21,158 nucleotides of DNA from an uncultured Acholeplasma sp. (lineage in GTDB: Bacteria; Bacillota_I; Bacilli_A; Acholeplasmatales; Acholeplasmataceae). The first letter of the stretch is position 1, and each line of letters starts with the position of its first letter. The stretch spans positions 1 to 21,158 of the forward strand of contig CALGYU010000055.1 of the NCBI GenBank assembly GCA_937934685.1, in the 5' to 3' direction. This document shows positions 8,076 through 14,589 of the stretch, piece after piece. The notes under the pieces are model-generated. The model had not been told where the DNA came from, made no database searches, and saw only the letters and a program-made list of their open reading frames with translations. A program made the position numbers and the translations under genes.

Positions 8076-8942
8076 GGTACCTATAACTCTGCTTAAAACA
8101 TCTAATTTTTTGTTAAATTTATAACGCCCAACAGCTGCTAGGTCATATCTTCTCTTGTCAAAAAGGCGAACTCTTATGAATTCACGTGCTGCGTCTGCTG
8201 GAACTTTTTCTCCCTGTCTTAACTTTGAGTATAGCTCAATGATGGCATCATCAGGATTTTTCGCGTCATCTTTTTCAAAGGTTGCTGTTAATAAACTGCT
8301 TTTCCCGAAAGTTTCTTCGATTTCTTTTTTAGTGCTGAATCCTAGTGCTCTAACAAAAGTTGTTAGTGGCACTTTTTTAGAACGGTCTAATTTTGCATAT
8401 AAAATGTCTTTAGATCCTTGTTCGTATTCGATCCATGCTCCACGCGTAGGAATTACTTGTGCTGTGAATTTAATTTTGTTAACTTTTTTATCTAATTCAC
8501 TTGTGAAATAAACACCGGCAGAACGAACGATTTGTGAAACCACAACTCTTTCTGCACCGTTAACAACAAAAGTCCCTGATGGTGTCATCATAGGAAGTTC
8601 TGACATTAAAACAACACTTTCTCTAATTTCTCCTGTAATGGCATTTTCAAGTTTAACTTTTGCAGATATTTGACATGAATAGTTAATATCTCTAATCTTT
8701 GACTCTAAAACACCATATTTAGGTTCTGAGAAAAAGACTTCTTCAAAATAAAGCTTTAAATCACCGTTATGTCCTTCAATTGGCGAAATATCCGTTAACA
8801 ATTCTTGGATACCTTCTTTGATAAACCAATCAAAAGATTGAGTTTGTATCTCGATAAGGTTTGGTAAATCTACATCATAATTCATTTTTGAGTAATTACG
8901 ACGCTCTGCTTTTTTTCCGTATTTTACGGTACGATATCCCAT
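8073..8942 (-). CDS. rpoB: RNA polymerase subunit beta, N-terminal portion ending at an in-frame TAG
   Basis: 289 residues from the ATG at 8940-8942, chosen because AGGAG lies 8 nt upstream; a GTG nine bases further upstream touches that Shine-Dalgarno and is unlikely. The protein begins MGYRTVKYGKKAERRNYSKM and has the beta motifs LPNLIEIQTQSFDWF, GTFVVNGAERVVVSQIVRS and RGAWIEYE, ending VGRYKFNKKLDVLSRVIGT. In intact family members this leads directly into the segment encoded by the next frame. The whole rpoB locus is therefore 5124-8942, about 1270 residues with codon 290 being TAG. The N-terminal half alone lacks the active-site contacts of beta and cannot act as beta by itself. It is preceded by a strong promoter and a short A/T-rich leader hairpin. 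Confidence 0.92.
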   Translation of the reverse strand: MGYRTVKYGKKAERRNYSKMNYDVDLPNLIEIQTQSFDWFIKEGIQELLTDISPIEGHNGDLKLYFEEVFFSEPKYGVLESKIRDINYSCQISAKVKLENAITGEIRESVVLMSELPMMTPSGTFVVNGAERVVVSQIVRSAGVYFTSELDKKVNKIKFTAQVIPTRGAWIEYEQGSKDILYAKLDRSKKVPLTTFVRALGFSTKKEIEETFGKSSLLTATFEKDDAKNPDDAIIELYSKLRQGEKVPADAAREFIRVRLFDKRRYDLAAVGRYKFNKKLDVLSRVIGT

Positions 8943-8973
8943 AATCCACACTCCTATCGTTATTTTGGGAAGT

Positions 8974-8997
8974 TTTTTTGCTTAATATAGCAAAAAA
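8974..8997 (-). other. A/T-rich hairpin in the rpoB leader
   Basis: Minus-strand TTTTTTGC-tatattaa-GCAAAAAA forms an 8-bp stem about 20 nt after the predicted rpoB transcription start. No T-tract follows it (ACTTCCC), so it is not a typical terminator. It could stabilise or pace the leader; its function is unknown. Confidence 0.45.
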
Positions 8998-9020
8998 TTG
9001 GCATGTTTATGCATTTAAAT

Positions 9021-9049
9021 ATTTTAACATATTTTAATCAATTAGTCAA
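9021..9049 (-). promoter_or_regulatory. Promoter of rpoB-rpoC
   Basis: TTGACT (-35, complement of 9044-9049), a 17-nt spacer and TAAAAT (-10, complement of 9021-9026) lie between rsmC and rpoB. The -35 overlaps the rsmC TGA stop. The predicted start near 9014 gives a leader of about 70 nt. The same arrangement is found before rplK and rpmG. Confidence 0.82.
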
Positions 9050-9645
9050 ATAGCGGTCTTCTCTGAATAAAGGATATAATAGCCTTTTTTCTTAGCTGCG
9101 ATGAAGCAGTTCCCAAACAATTCTTCTAATTTTTTAATTGTGGATAAAGCGCCTTGCTTTTTTTGAATTACAAGCCAAAGCTGTCCGTTTATATTTAAAG
9201 TTTCGTATGCATCTTCATATAGTTTAAAAATATTTTGTTTTCCTGTTCTAATGGGTGGGTTTGTGATGATCAAATCAAATGACCCAGAAATATTGGTAAA
9301 TAAATCACTTTCTAAAATTTCTACTTGAACTTGATTTAATTTTGCGTTGGTTTTAGCTAATTCTATTGCTTTTAAATTGACATCAGCCATTACTACTTTT
9401 GCTTCTGGATTTGTTTTTGAAACAAAGATTCCTATAGGTCCATAACCACAGCCCATATCTAGAATGGTTTTGTGATCATGGGTTAATTTTATTTCTTCTA
9501 ATAAAAGTTTTGTCCCAAAATCAATGCCGTTTTTACTAAACACACCTGAATTGGTTTGAAAAACTAATTCTTTGTCTTTAATGGTCATATTTATTTGTTT
9601 TTGTTCATCTTTTAAGGATGAATCATTCATGAAATAATGGCTCAT
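9046..9645 (-). CDS. rsmC: RsmC/YbxB-family class I SAM-dependent methyltransferase
   Basis: 199 residues. Small methyltransferase of the RsmC type, which in E. coli methylates G1207 of 16S rRNA; the Bacillus counterpart YbxB sits at the same place between rplL and rpoB. The SAM-binding motif DMGCGYGPIG is at residues 63-72, an acidic turn (MADVN) follows near 86-90, and the catalytic NPPI motif is at 129-132. Only one methyltransferase domain is present, as in YbxB; E. coli RsmC is longer. The Shine-Dalgarno AGAGGTG precedes the ATG at 9643-9645. A terminator-like hairpin separates it from rplL, so it is probably expressed at reduced level by read-through. The target base is inferred from family, not shown. 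Confidence 0.9.
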   Translation of the reverse strand: MSHYFMNDSSLKDEQKQINMTIKDKELVFQTNSGVFSKNGIDFGTKLLLEEIKLTHDHKTILDMGCGYGPIGIFVSKTNPEAKVVMADVNLKAIELAKTNAKLNQVQVEILESDLFTNISGSFDLIITNPPIRTGKQNIFKLYEDAYETLNINGQLWLVIQKKQGALSTIKKLEELFGNCFIAAKKKGYYILYSEKTAI

Positions 9646-9666
9646 TTCAACACCTCTACTAACGGC

Positions 9667-9691
9667 GAAAAAACCCGAGATATTCTCAGGT
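9667..9691 (-). terminator. Intrinsic terminator between rplL and rsmC
   Basis: Minus-strand ACCTGAGA-ata-TCTCGGGT (one G.U pair) is followed by a T-run (complement of 9668-9673), just after the rplL stop. It probably limits read-through from the abundant ribosomal transcript into rsmC and rpoBC. Confidence 0.85.
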
Positions 9692-9713
9692 TCTACATCG
9701 CCAGTTTTAAAAA

Positions 9714-10082
9714 CTATTTAAGTTCAACTGTAGCTCCAGCTTCTTCTAACTGTGCTTTGATTTTTTCTGCGTCTTCTTTTTTGATGTTTTCTTTGATAAC
9801 TGCGTCTGCTGTTTCAACTAATCCTTTAGCGTCTGCTAATCCTAAACCAGTAATTTCACGAGCAACTTTGATAACTGCAATTTTGTTTGTACCAAAGTTT
9901 TTTAATACTACTGTGAATTCTGTTTTTTCTTCAACTTCTGCTGCTGCAGGAGCTGCTGCAACTGCCATTGCAGTTGGATCGATTCCGAATTCTTCTTTTA
10001 ATCCGTCTACTAATTCTTTAATCTCTAATAATGTCATTTCTTTTAAAGCTTCAACAAAAGCTTCTTTAGTTAATTTAGCCAT
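9714..10082 (-). CDS. rplL: 50S ribosomal protein L7/L12
   Basis: 122 residues, normal family length. L7/L12 forms the dimeric stalk on L10 that recruits translation GTPases. The N-terminal dimerisation helices (KEAFVEALKEMTLLEIKELV) are followed by the Ala-rich hinge (AVAAAPAAAEVEE, about residues 40-52) and the globular C-terminal domain with TEFTVVL and AREITGLGLADAKGLVE. The start ATG has GGAGG eight nt upstream. The stop is TAG, which shows that TAG works as a terminator in this genome. It is the last gene before a terminator hairpin and is co-transcribed with rplJ behind the L10 leader. Confidence 0.98.
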   Translation of the reverse strand: MAKLTKEAFVEALKEMTLLEIKELVDGLKEEFGIDPTAMAVAAAPAAAEVEEKTEFTVVLKNFGTNKIAVIKVAREITGLGLADAKGLVETADAVIKENIKKEDAEKIKAQLEEAGATVELK

Positions 10083-10114
10083 TTATAATATCCTCCGATT
10101 TTTAATTTAATTTA

Positions 10115-10615
10115 TTATTGTTGTTGTTCTAACTGTTCTGCTAATGCATTCAGTCCAATTGCTACATCTCTTACTGGCGCTAATAAGCCCGCTGCTAACA
10201 TAGTCAACATTACATCTCTTGTTGGTAATGTAGCTAATGCTTCTAATTCTGTTGCTGAAGCAACTTTGCTTTCAATAACTCCAGAAACAATTTTAACTTT
10301 TTTGTTTGTTTTTGCAAAATCATATACGATTTTTGCTGGTGCAACTACGTCTTCATAGCTGATTGCTACTGCTTTAGCTCCCACTAATGTGCTTACTAAA
10401 TCTTCAAATCCTGCTTCAATAGATGCTCTTCTTGTAATGTTGTTTTTATAAACTTTAACATCACATCCTGCTTCTCTTAATTCAGAACGTAGTTTTGTAA
10501 ATTCTGAAACTGTTAATCCTGGGTAGTCAAATACTACAACAGTTTTTGCTTGGTTAAATTTTTCAACCAATGCTGCAACAGCTTCTGATTTAGCTTGAAT
10601 AATTGCTCTTTCCAT
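10115..10615 (-). CDS. rplJ: 50S ribosomal protein L10
   Basis: 166 residues, normal length. It is the base of the ribosomal stalk, binding 23S rRNA with its N-terminal domain and L7/L12 dimers with its C-terminal helix (here VAIGLNALAEQLEQQQ). Family signatures are KTVVVFDYPGLTVSEFTKLRSELR and YKNNITRRA. The ATG has a strong Shine-Dalgarno (GAAGGAGG). L10, with L12, is the expected ligand of the leader just upstream, giving autoregulation of rplJ-rplL. Confidence 0.98.
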   Translation of the reverse strand: MERAIIQAKSEAVAALVEKFNQAKTVVVFDYPGLTVSEFTKLRSELREAGCDVKVYKNNITRRASIEAGFEDLVSTLVGAKAVAISYEDVVAPAKIVYDFAKTNKKVKIVSGVIESKVASATELEALATLPTRDVMLTMLAAGLLAPVRDVAIGLNALAEQLEQQQ

Positions 10616-10637
10616 TATATGCCTCCTTCAAGTATAA

Positions 10638-10746
10638 GTAAAAACTCTCTTTACCAAAGACAAAAGAGAGTTTCATTTAAATTCATGAATTCAAATAAAT
10701 GCCTCGGCAGGTTATTAAGCTTTTAGCCCCTGCTGTCTTTGGTACA
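10638..10746 (-). promoter_or_regulatory. L10 leader (ribosomal protein autoregulatory attenuator)
   Basis: The minus strand has the conserved L10-leader core ACCAAAGACAGCAGGGGC...TTAATAACCTGCCGAGGC (10743-10699). It is followed by a terminator-like hairpin with an 11-bp stem, AAACTCTCTTT/AAAGAGAGTTT (10673-10663 and 10652-10642), running into TTTTT. The terminator loop TGTCTTTGGT is perfectly complementary to the leader 5' end ACCAAAGACA, 11 bp including the flanking A/T. The antiterminated and terminated forms can thus exchange. Binding of the L10-L12 complex to the core is known for this family. Confidence 0.93.
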
Positions 10747-10747
10747 T

Positions 10748-10777
10748 TTTTTAATTATTTAATTTGATCTTTGTCAA
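10748..10777 (-). promoter_or_regulatory. Candidate internal promoter for the L10 leader, inside the end of rplA
   Basis: A perfect TTGACA (complement of 10772-10777) lies in the last codons of rplA. With an 18-nt spacer it is followed by TAAAAA (complement of 10748-10753). A start near 10742 would place the RNA 5' end almost exactly at the antiterminator strand of the L10 leader, which supports the call. Confidence 0.55.
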
Positions 10778-11444
10778 CACGGATACCAGGACCCATGGTT
10801 GAAGAAACTGTGATGTTTCTTATGTATGAACCTTTTACTGTTGATGGTTTGATACGAACTAATTGATCGTTTAATGTTTCTAAGTTTTCTACTAATTTTT
10901 CTACATCAAATGATACTTTACCAATTGGTGCGTGAATGTTTCCAACTTTGTCTACACGATATTCAATCTTACCATTTTTAATCTCATTAACTGCTTTAGC
11001 TACATCAGTTGTAACAGTTCCTGTTTTAGGGTTAGGCATTAGCCCTTTAGGTCCTAAAACACGTCCTAGTCTTCCTAATTTAGCCATCATATCTGGTGTT
11101 GCAACCATAACATCAAAATCAAACCAACCTTTACCGATTTTTTCGATTAAGTCATCACTACCAACAAAGTCCGCGCCAGCTGCTTCAGCCGCTTTTACGT
11201 TTTCACCTTGTGCGATTACAACTACTCTAGATACTTTTCCAGTTCCATGAGGTAATACGATTGCTCCTCTTAGATTTTGTTCTGCTTGTCTTGGATCAAG
11301 ATTTAAACGGAACGCAACTTCTACAGTAGCATCGAATTTAACAGTTGAGGTTTTTTTAACTAAAGCGATTGCTTCAGTTGCTGAGTAAACTTGGTTTTTA
11401 TCAACAAGTTTTACTGCATCTAAGTATTTCTTTCCTCTTTTCAT
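10755..11444 (-). CDS. rplA: 50S ribosomal protein L1
   Basis: 229 residues from the ATG at 11442-11444, which has TTAGGAGG seven nt upstream. The reading frame is open 14 codons further, but that stretch is the leader hairpin and lacks a usual start. L1 binds the 23S L1 stalk and helps release E-site tRNA; it also represses its own mRNA in many bacteria. Typical sequences are MKRGKKYLDAVKLVDK at the start, FRLNLDPRQAEQNLRG, LGRLGRVLGPKGLMPNPKTGTV and the C-terminal STMGPGIRVD. It follows rplK in the same transcript, with about 70 nt between them that carry a conserved leader element. The stop is TAA. Confidence 0.97.
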   Translation of the reverse strand: MKRGKKYLDAVKLVDKNQVYSATEAIALVKKTSTVKFDATVEVAFRLNLDPRQAEQNLRGAIVLPHGTGKVSRVVVIAQGENVKAAEAAGADFVGSDDLIEKIGKGWFDFDVMVATPDMMAKLGRLGRVLGPKGLMPNPKTGTVTTDVAKAVNEIKNGKIEYRVDKVGNIHAPIGKVSFDVEKLVENLETLNDQLVRIKPSTVKGSYIRNITVSSTMGPGIRVDKDQIK

Positions 11445-11460
11445 GTCTTTCCTCCTAAAA

Positions 11461-11487
11461 TGTGGTCTAGCGGGATATCCTCCCACA
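11461..11487 (-). promoter_or_regulatory. Conserved leader hairpin before rplA (putative L1-binding element)
   Basis: The minus strand reads TGTGG-GAGGATATC...GACCACA: a TGTGG/CCACA stem enclosing GAGGATA and CCG. The same pattern is found before rplK in this window. I recall similar elements before rplK and rplA in other Firmicutes. L1 as the ligand is an inference from L1 autoregulation in other bacteria. Confidence 0.6.
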
Positions 11488-11516
11488 ATTCAGATAGATT
11501 ATTCAAAATATCTAAA

Positions 11517-11948
11517 TTAATCTTCTACTACGATACCCATATTTTTTGCTGTACCTTCAACAATGTTCATTGCTGCTTCTACGGTATATGCATTTAAATC
11601 TGGCATCTTGTGTTCTGCAATTTGTCTTAATTGGTCACGAGAAATTTTCGCAACTTTAGTTTTGTTTGGTACTGCTGATCCTGATTTGATGTTAGCAGCC
11701 TTTTTCAATAAGTCACTTGCAGGTGGTGTTTTAGTTACGAATGTGAATGTTCTATCTTCGTAAACAAAAATTTCCACTGGGATAACAAATCCCATTTGAT
11801 CTTTAGTTGCTTCGTTAAATTGTGAACAAAACGCTGGAATGTTTACTTGTGCTTGCCCTAATGCTGGTCCAACTGGTGGCGCTGGGTTTGCTTTTCCTGC
11901 AGGAATTTGTAGTTTAACTACTTTTACAACTTTTTTCTTTTTTGCCAT
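11517..11948 (-). CDS. rplK: 50S ribosomal protein L11
   Basis: 143 residues from the ATG at 11946-11948, with AAGGAGGT eight nt upstream; an in-frame TTG three codons earlier is less likely. L11 binds the GTPase-associated centre of 23S rRNA and takes part in factor-dependent GTP hydrolysis and the stringent response. The sequence shows VKLQIPAGKANPAPPVGPALGQ, the interdomain FVTKTPPASDLLKKA and the C-terminal RNA-binding part with AAMNIVEGTAKNMGI. It is the first gene of the rplK-rplA transcript, behind its own promoter and a leader hairpin. The stop is TAA. Confidence 0.98.
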   Translation of the reverse strand: MAKKKKVVKVVKLQIPAGKANPAPPVGPALGQAQVNIPAFCSQFNEATKDQMGFVIPVEIFVYEDRTFTFVTKTPPASDLLKKAANIKSGSAVPNKTKVAKISRDQLRQIAEHKMPDLNAYTVEAAMNIVEGTAKNMGIVVED

Positions 11949-11978
11949 GATACACAACCTCCTTTTTTACATAAGTAT

Positions 11979-12002
11979 GTGGTCCGGTTTTATCCTCCCA
12001 CT
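11979..12002 (-). promoter_or_regulatory. Conserved leader hairpin before rplK (second copy of the L1-type element)
   Basis: The minus strand reads GTGG-GAGGATAAAACCGGA-CCACA, matching the rplA copy in its stem (GTGG/CCAC) and GAGGATA..CCG core while the filler differs. It lies about 20 nt upstream of the rplK Shine-Dalgarno. Regulation by L1 is inferred. Confidence 0.6.
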
Positions 12003-12028
12003 TTGGTGTGTTTTTTACACGCGAATAT

Positions 12029-12057
12029 ATTTTATCATTCTAACCTATTTTTGTCAA
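12029..12057 (-). promoter_or_regulatory. Promoter of rplK-rplA
   Basis: TTGACA (complement of 12052-12057), 17-nt spacer, TAAAAT (complement of 12029-12034). It lies between the nusG terminator and the rplK leader and gives a leader of about 75 nt. Confidence 0.88.
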
Positions 12058-12104
12058 TGAAAAAAACACTTTTTAATTTCTTCTTTATACGATCGTTGTT
12101 TCTT

Positions 12105-12130
12105 TAAAAAAAGTGGACTTTTGCCCACTT
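12105..12130 (-). terminator. Intrinsic terminator after nusG
   Basis: Minus-strand AAGTGGGC-AAAA-GTCCACTT (8 bp with one G.U) is followed by a T-run (complement of 12106-12112). Its first base overlaps the last base of the nusG TAA stop. It ends the rpmG-secE-nusG transcript. Confidence 0.92.
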
Positions 12131-12684
12131 TATTCTAACTCTTTAAAGTCTGAGAAAGACACTTCTGTTGGCGTTGCTCTACCAAATAAATCAACATCAA
12201 CAACAATTTTTTCTTGATCATTATCAACAAATGAAACTTCTCCGCGTTGACCAGCAAAAGGTCCTGCAATGATTTCAACTGTTTTTCCGATAAGACGGTC
12301 ATAATTAGGTTTTGAAATAGCTCCAATTTTCATTAAAATCGGTCTGATTTCTTCTTCTGTTAATGGTACTGGTTTTGTTCCACCACCACTTGAACCTAAA
12401 AACCCTGTAACTCTTGGTGTGTTTCTGACAACAAACCAAGATTCATCTGTAACAATCATTTCTACAAAGACATACCCTGAATAAAGTTGTCTTACTTTTT
12501 CTTTTTCTTTACCATCTGCTTTTTTCTCGATGTATTTTTCTTCTGGAACAATTGCGTTAAAAATGTAATCAGACATACCCAAACTTTCAACACGGCTCAT
12601 TAAGTCTTGTCTTACTGCATTTTCAAAGCCAGAATAAGTTTGGATGATATACCATCTTACTCTAGGTTTACTTTTGTTCATCAT
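12130..12684 (-). CDS. nusG: Transcription termination/antitermination factor NusG
   Basis: 184 residues. NusG binds the RNA polymerase clamp and modulates pausing, termination and coupling to the ribosome. The N-terminal NGN domain shows RWYIIQTYSGFENAV, IVPEEKYIEKK, YSGYVFVEM and RNTPRVTGFLG. The KOW domain follows at about residues 130-180 (GKTVEIIAGPFAGQRGEV...VDLFGRATPTEVSF). The start ATG overlaps the secE stop (ATGA), with AAGG in the secE end as Shine-Dalgarno, so translation is coupled; a second ATG follows immediately. It is the last gene of the rpmG-secE-nusG operon. Confidence 0.97.
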   Translation of the reverse strand: MMNKSKPRVRWYIIQTYSGFENAVRQDLMSRVESLGMSDYIFNAIVPEEKYIEKKADGKEKEKVRQLYSGYVFVEMIVTDESWFVVRNTPRVTGFLGSSGGGTKPVPLTEEEIRPILMKIGAISKPNYDRLIGKTVEIIAGPFAGQRGEVSFVDNDQEKIVVDVDLFGRATPTEVSFSDFKELE

Positions 12685-13091
12685 GATATCAACCTTAACA
12701 CACTTACGATGATAACGTCATATGCTGAGATGATTAATGCCAGCAATGCAGTGAAGAAGATAACTTGAATGGTATATCCAAACATTTCTCTTACTGTTGG
12801 CCATGTTATTTTTTTGATTTCTGGAATCGCTGGTAAAAAGAATGGGTAAATAACTAATGCTAGTCCTAACAATGAAATCACTAAAACTGACCATGCAAAG
12901 ATTTTATCATTTGGGTGTTTTCCTAGGACAGGGAAGTTAACAATTTCTAATGTGCCATCAATGAGTAAAACAGATAATCCTGCTGTAATGATTGCTAAAA
13001 TTGCTAAGACTAAAGATTCCCAACGGTACTCCGTTTTTAATACTTCGATTAACTTGCTTTTTTGTTCCTGGTTTCTCGGCTTTTCATTCAT
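12681..13091 (-). CDS. secE: Protein translocase subunit SecE, long three-segment form
   Basis: 136 residues, about twice the usual 60-70 of Gram-positive SecE. The conserved core is C-terminal: the amphipathic EIKKITWPTVREMFG (about 91-105) followed by the membrane helix at 106-131. Two additional hydrophobic segments precede it (about 26-44 and 65-86), giving the three-helix layout of E. coli-type SecE. SecE clamps SecY in the membrane and is essential for export. Position before nusG is standard. The ATG has AGGAGG about 8 nt upstream, and the stop TGA overlaps the nusG ATG. Confidence 0.94.
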   Translation of the reverse strand: MNEKPRNQEQKSKLIEVLKTEYRWESLVLAILAIITAGLSVLLIDGTLEIVNFPVLGKHPNDKIFAWSVLVISLLGLALVIYPFFLPAIPEIKKITWPTVREMFGYTIQVIFFTALLALIISAYDVIIVSVLRLIS

Positions 13092-13103
13092 AAAGCGCGC
13101 CTC

Positions 13104-13253
13104 CTACTTTGTTTCTTTATGCACAGTATGAGCATTACATCTTGCGCAAAATTTTTTTAATTCTAAACGCTTGTCAGATAGTTGTTTATTTCTGTCTGTT
13201 GTGTAGTTTCTACTCAAACACTCTGAACAGACCAATATGACTTTTTGACGCAT
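13104..13253 (-). CDS. rpmG: 50S ribosomal protein L33
   Basis: 49 residues from the ATG at 13251-13253, with GGAAGGTGG seven nt upstream. The frame is open 14 codons further, but that part holds the -10 region of the promoter. This is the zinc-binding form, with Cys9-x2-Cys12 and Cys36-x2-Cys39 making a zinc ribbon. Family features are MRQKVILVCSEC, RNYTTDRNK and LKKFCARCNAHTVHKETK. It is the first gene of the rpmG-secE-nusG operon, 12 nt before secE. Confidence 0.96.
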   Translation of the reverse strand: MRQKVILVCSECLSRNYTTDRNKQLSDKRLELKKFCARCNAHTVHKETK

Positions 13254-13285
13254 TAAAAAACCACCTTCCGTGGTCGCTTGTTTGT

Positions 13286-13314
13286 ATTTTAACACTTACA
13301 AACGACATAGTCAA
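13286..13314 (-). promoter_or_regulatory. Promoter of rpmG-secE-nusG
   Basis: TTGACT (complement of 13309-13314), 17-nt spacer, TAAAAT (complement of 13286-13291), giving a leader of about 25 nt before rpmG. Confidence 0.87.
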
Positions 13315-13330
13315 TATTTATTACGGTTAT

Positions 13331-13339
13331 ATTATACCA
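13331..13339 (-). promoter_or_regulatory. Possible extended -10 promoter overlapping the sigma-factor stop
   Basis: TGGTATAAT on the minus strand is a perfect extended -10 (TGnTATAAT) but has no recognisable -35. It overlaps the TAA of the sigma gene and could be a second promoter for rpmG. It may also be chance in coding sequence. Confidence 0.3.
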
Positions 13340-13847
13340 TAGCTTTATATTTTTCTTTGATTCGATAAACTGCATTATATATTTGTTTATGCGTGTATCC
13401 TGTTTTTTCTGATACATCATTAATAGAATGACCTTCTTGAAAATGATATTTAAAAACATTAATTTCAATATCGTTTTTCAGTGGTACTTCTAGTGGTGTG
13501 AGCTCCAATGTTTCTTCATAGACTAAGTGATCAAAAAATTCTTTTTCATCTTGAAAAACATACATTGGTTCTTTGCTTTTTAGTCTGAAAAAACGTCTTT
13601 TTAAGATGAGCTCGAAATATCTAGTAAATGTTTTATTTTTTTGCTCATCAAAATATTTAATAGCGTGATATAAAAGCATCAACCCTTCTTGAAAATAATC
13701 ATCTTGCTCGTTAATCGGCACATTGAATAAATGGACATATTTCCAAATCATTCTTTCATATTTTCCTATAAGGCATTCTAATGCAATATCATCTTGATGC
13801 GTTTGAAATAAATATATTAATTCATAATCATTGATCAGTTGACACAC
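13332..13847 (-). CDS. Small SigH-like RNA polymerase sigma factor
   Basis: 171 residues from the GTG at 13845-13847, placed 8 nt after AGGAG; a GTG three codons earlier touches the Shine-Dalgarno. It occupies the position of Bacillus sigH (between rlmB and rpmG-secE-nusG) but is shorter than SigH (about 218). Region 2 is recognisable: YERMIWKYVHLF, then DDYFQEGLMLLYHAIKYFD and FTRYFELILKRRFFRL, matching the core-binding and -10 recognition helices. Region 4 is at the C-terminus (EGHSINDVSEKTGYTHKQIYNAVYRIKEKYK), a helix-turn-helix. Divergence suggests a specialised regulon; its targets are unknown. It could be called sigH by position only, so I leave the symbol empty. Confidence 0.85.
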   Translation of the reverse strand: MCQLINDYELIYLFQTHQDDIALECLIGKYERMIWKYVHLFNVPINEQDDYFQEGLMLLYHAIKYFDEQKNKTFTRYFELILKRRFFRLKSKEPMYVFQDEKEFFDHLVYEETLELTPLEVPLKNDIEINVFKYHFQEGHSINDVSEKTGYTHKQIYNAVYRIKEKYKAMV

Positions 13848-13864
13848 TTTATACACTCCTATTT

Positions 13865-14566
13865 TTATTTTTTAATGTAGGTTGCATACATCATAAGCGC
13901 TGCTGCAACACTTACGTTTAATGAATTCACTTTCCCTTGCATAGGTATTTTAACTAATAAATCACAATTTTTCTTAATCAATGGTCTAATTCCAGAACCT
14001 TCATTTCCCATAATAATTGCAAGGGTTCTATCTTGTGGGATTTCTGTATATTCCATTTGAGTTGCCCCATCTGTCCCTATCACTAAAACGCCTTGTTCTT
14101 TGAGTTTAATTAAGGTTTGATGGATATTGTTCACTAAAATGATGTTGGTATGTTCAATGGCACCTGATGATACTTTGGCCACCGTAGCATTTAGTGGAAC
14201 TTGATGTTTTTTAGATAGAATGATGCCGTCAAATGAGGTTGCTTCTGCGGTTCTTAAAATAGCCCCTAGATTGTGCGGGTCATGTATTTCATCTAAAATC
14301 AAAAATCTTTGCATCACTTGAGGATTAAATACTTCTTCTAATGTTTTATAGTCATAAGCTTTCACATCCGCAACCACCCCTTGGTGATTTTGATTGTTAG
14401 TTAAGGTATTTAACTCTCCTTTATTGGTTAAAACATATGAGATGTTTTTATCTTTTAAAAACCCAATAAATGCTGTATCATTCATTTTTTCATCTATATA
14501 AACTTTATAAACTGGTCTTTTTGCAAACACAGCCTCTTTTACGACGTTTTTACCAAAAATAATCAT
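13865..14566 (-). CDS. rlmB: 23S rRNA 2'-O-ribose methyltransferase of the TrmH/SpoU family (RlmB)
   Basis: 233 residues. The SPOUT (knotted) methyltransferase signatures are all present: motif 1 LDEIHDPHNLGAILRTAEA (about 91-109), motif 2 IIMGNEGSGI and motif 3 IPMQGKVNSLNVSVAAALMMY. The N-terminal substrate-binding domain (GKNVVKEAV... to about residue 75) is the RlmB type. RlmB methylates G2251 of 23S rRNA in E. coli; the Bacillus homologue YacO is in the same locus. A Shine-Dalgarno AAAGGAGAA precedes the ATG at 14564-14566. The sigma-factor gene follows, with its Shine-Dalgarno immediately after the rlmB stop region. Confidence 0.95.
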   Translation of the reverse strand: MIIFGKNVVKEAVFAKRPVYKVYIDEKMNDTAFIGFLKDKNISYVLTNKGELNTLTNNQNHQGVVADVKAYDYKTLEEVFNPQVMQRFLILDEIHDPHNLGAILRTAEATSFDGIILSKKHQVPLNATVAKVSSGAIEHTNIILVNNIHQTLIKLKEQGVLVIGTDGATQMEYTEIPQDRTLAIIMGNEGSGIRPLIKKNCDLLVKIPMQGKVNSLNVSVAAALMMYATYIKK

Positions 14567-14589
14567 ATGTTTCTCCTTTTTGTATCTTT

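Noticed and set aside
7729..8511. Plus-strand open frames across rpoB
   Set aside because: They mirror rpoB codons, lack start signals, and appear as shadow frames of a conserved gene.
5124..8942. Frameshift as the cause of the rpoB split
   Set aside because: Both parts are in the same frame with only one stop codon between them, so this is a substitution-type stop, not an indel.
8974..8997. Terminator in the rpoB leader
   Set aside because: The stem is almost all A/T and has no T-tract on the minus strand; it would prevent expression of an essential operon.
9637..10110. Plus-strand open frame of 157 codons over rplL
   Set aside because: It is the complement of the Ala-rich rplL coding sequence and leader, with no Shine-Dalgarno and no family resemblance.
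12135..12326. Alternative minus-strand frame inside nusG
   Set aside because: Out of frame with the well-conserved NusG KOW region and without its own ribosome site.
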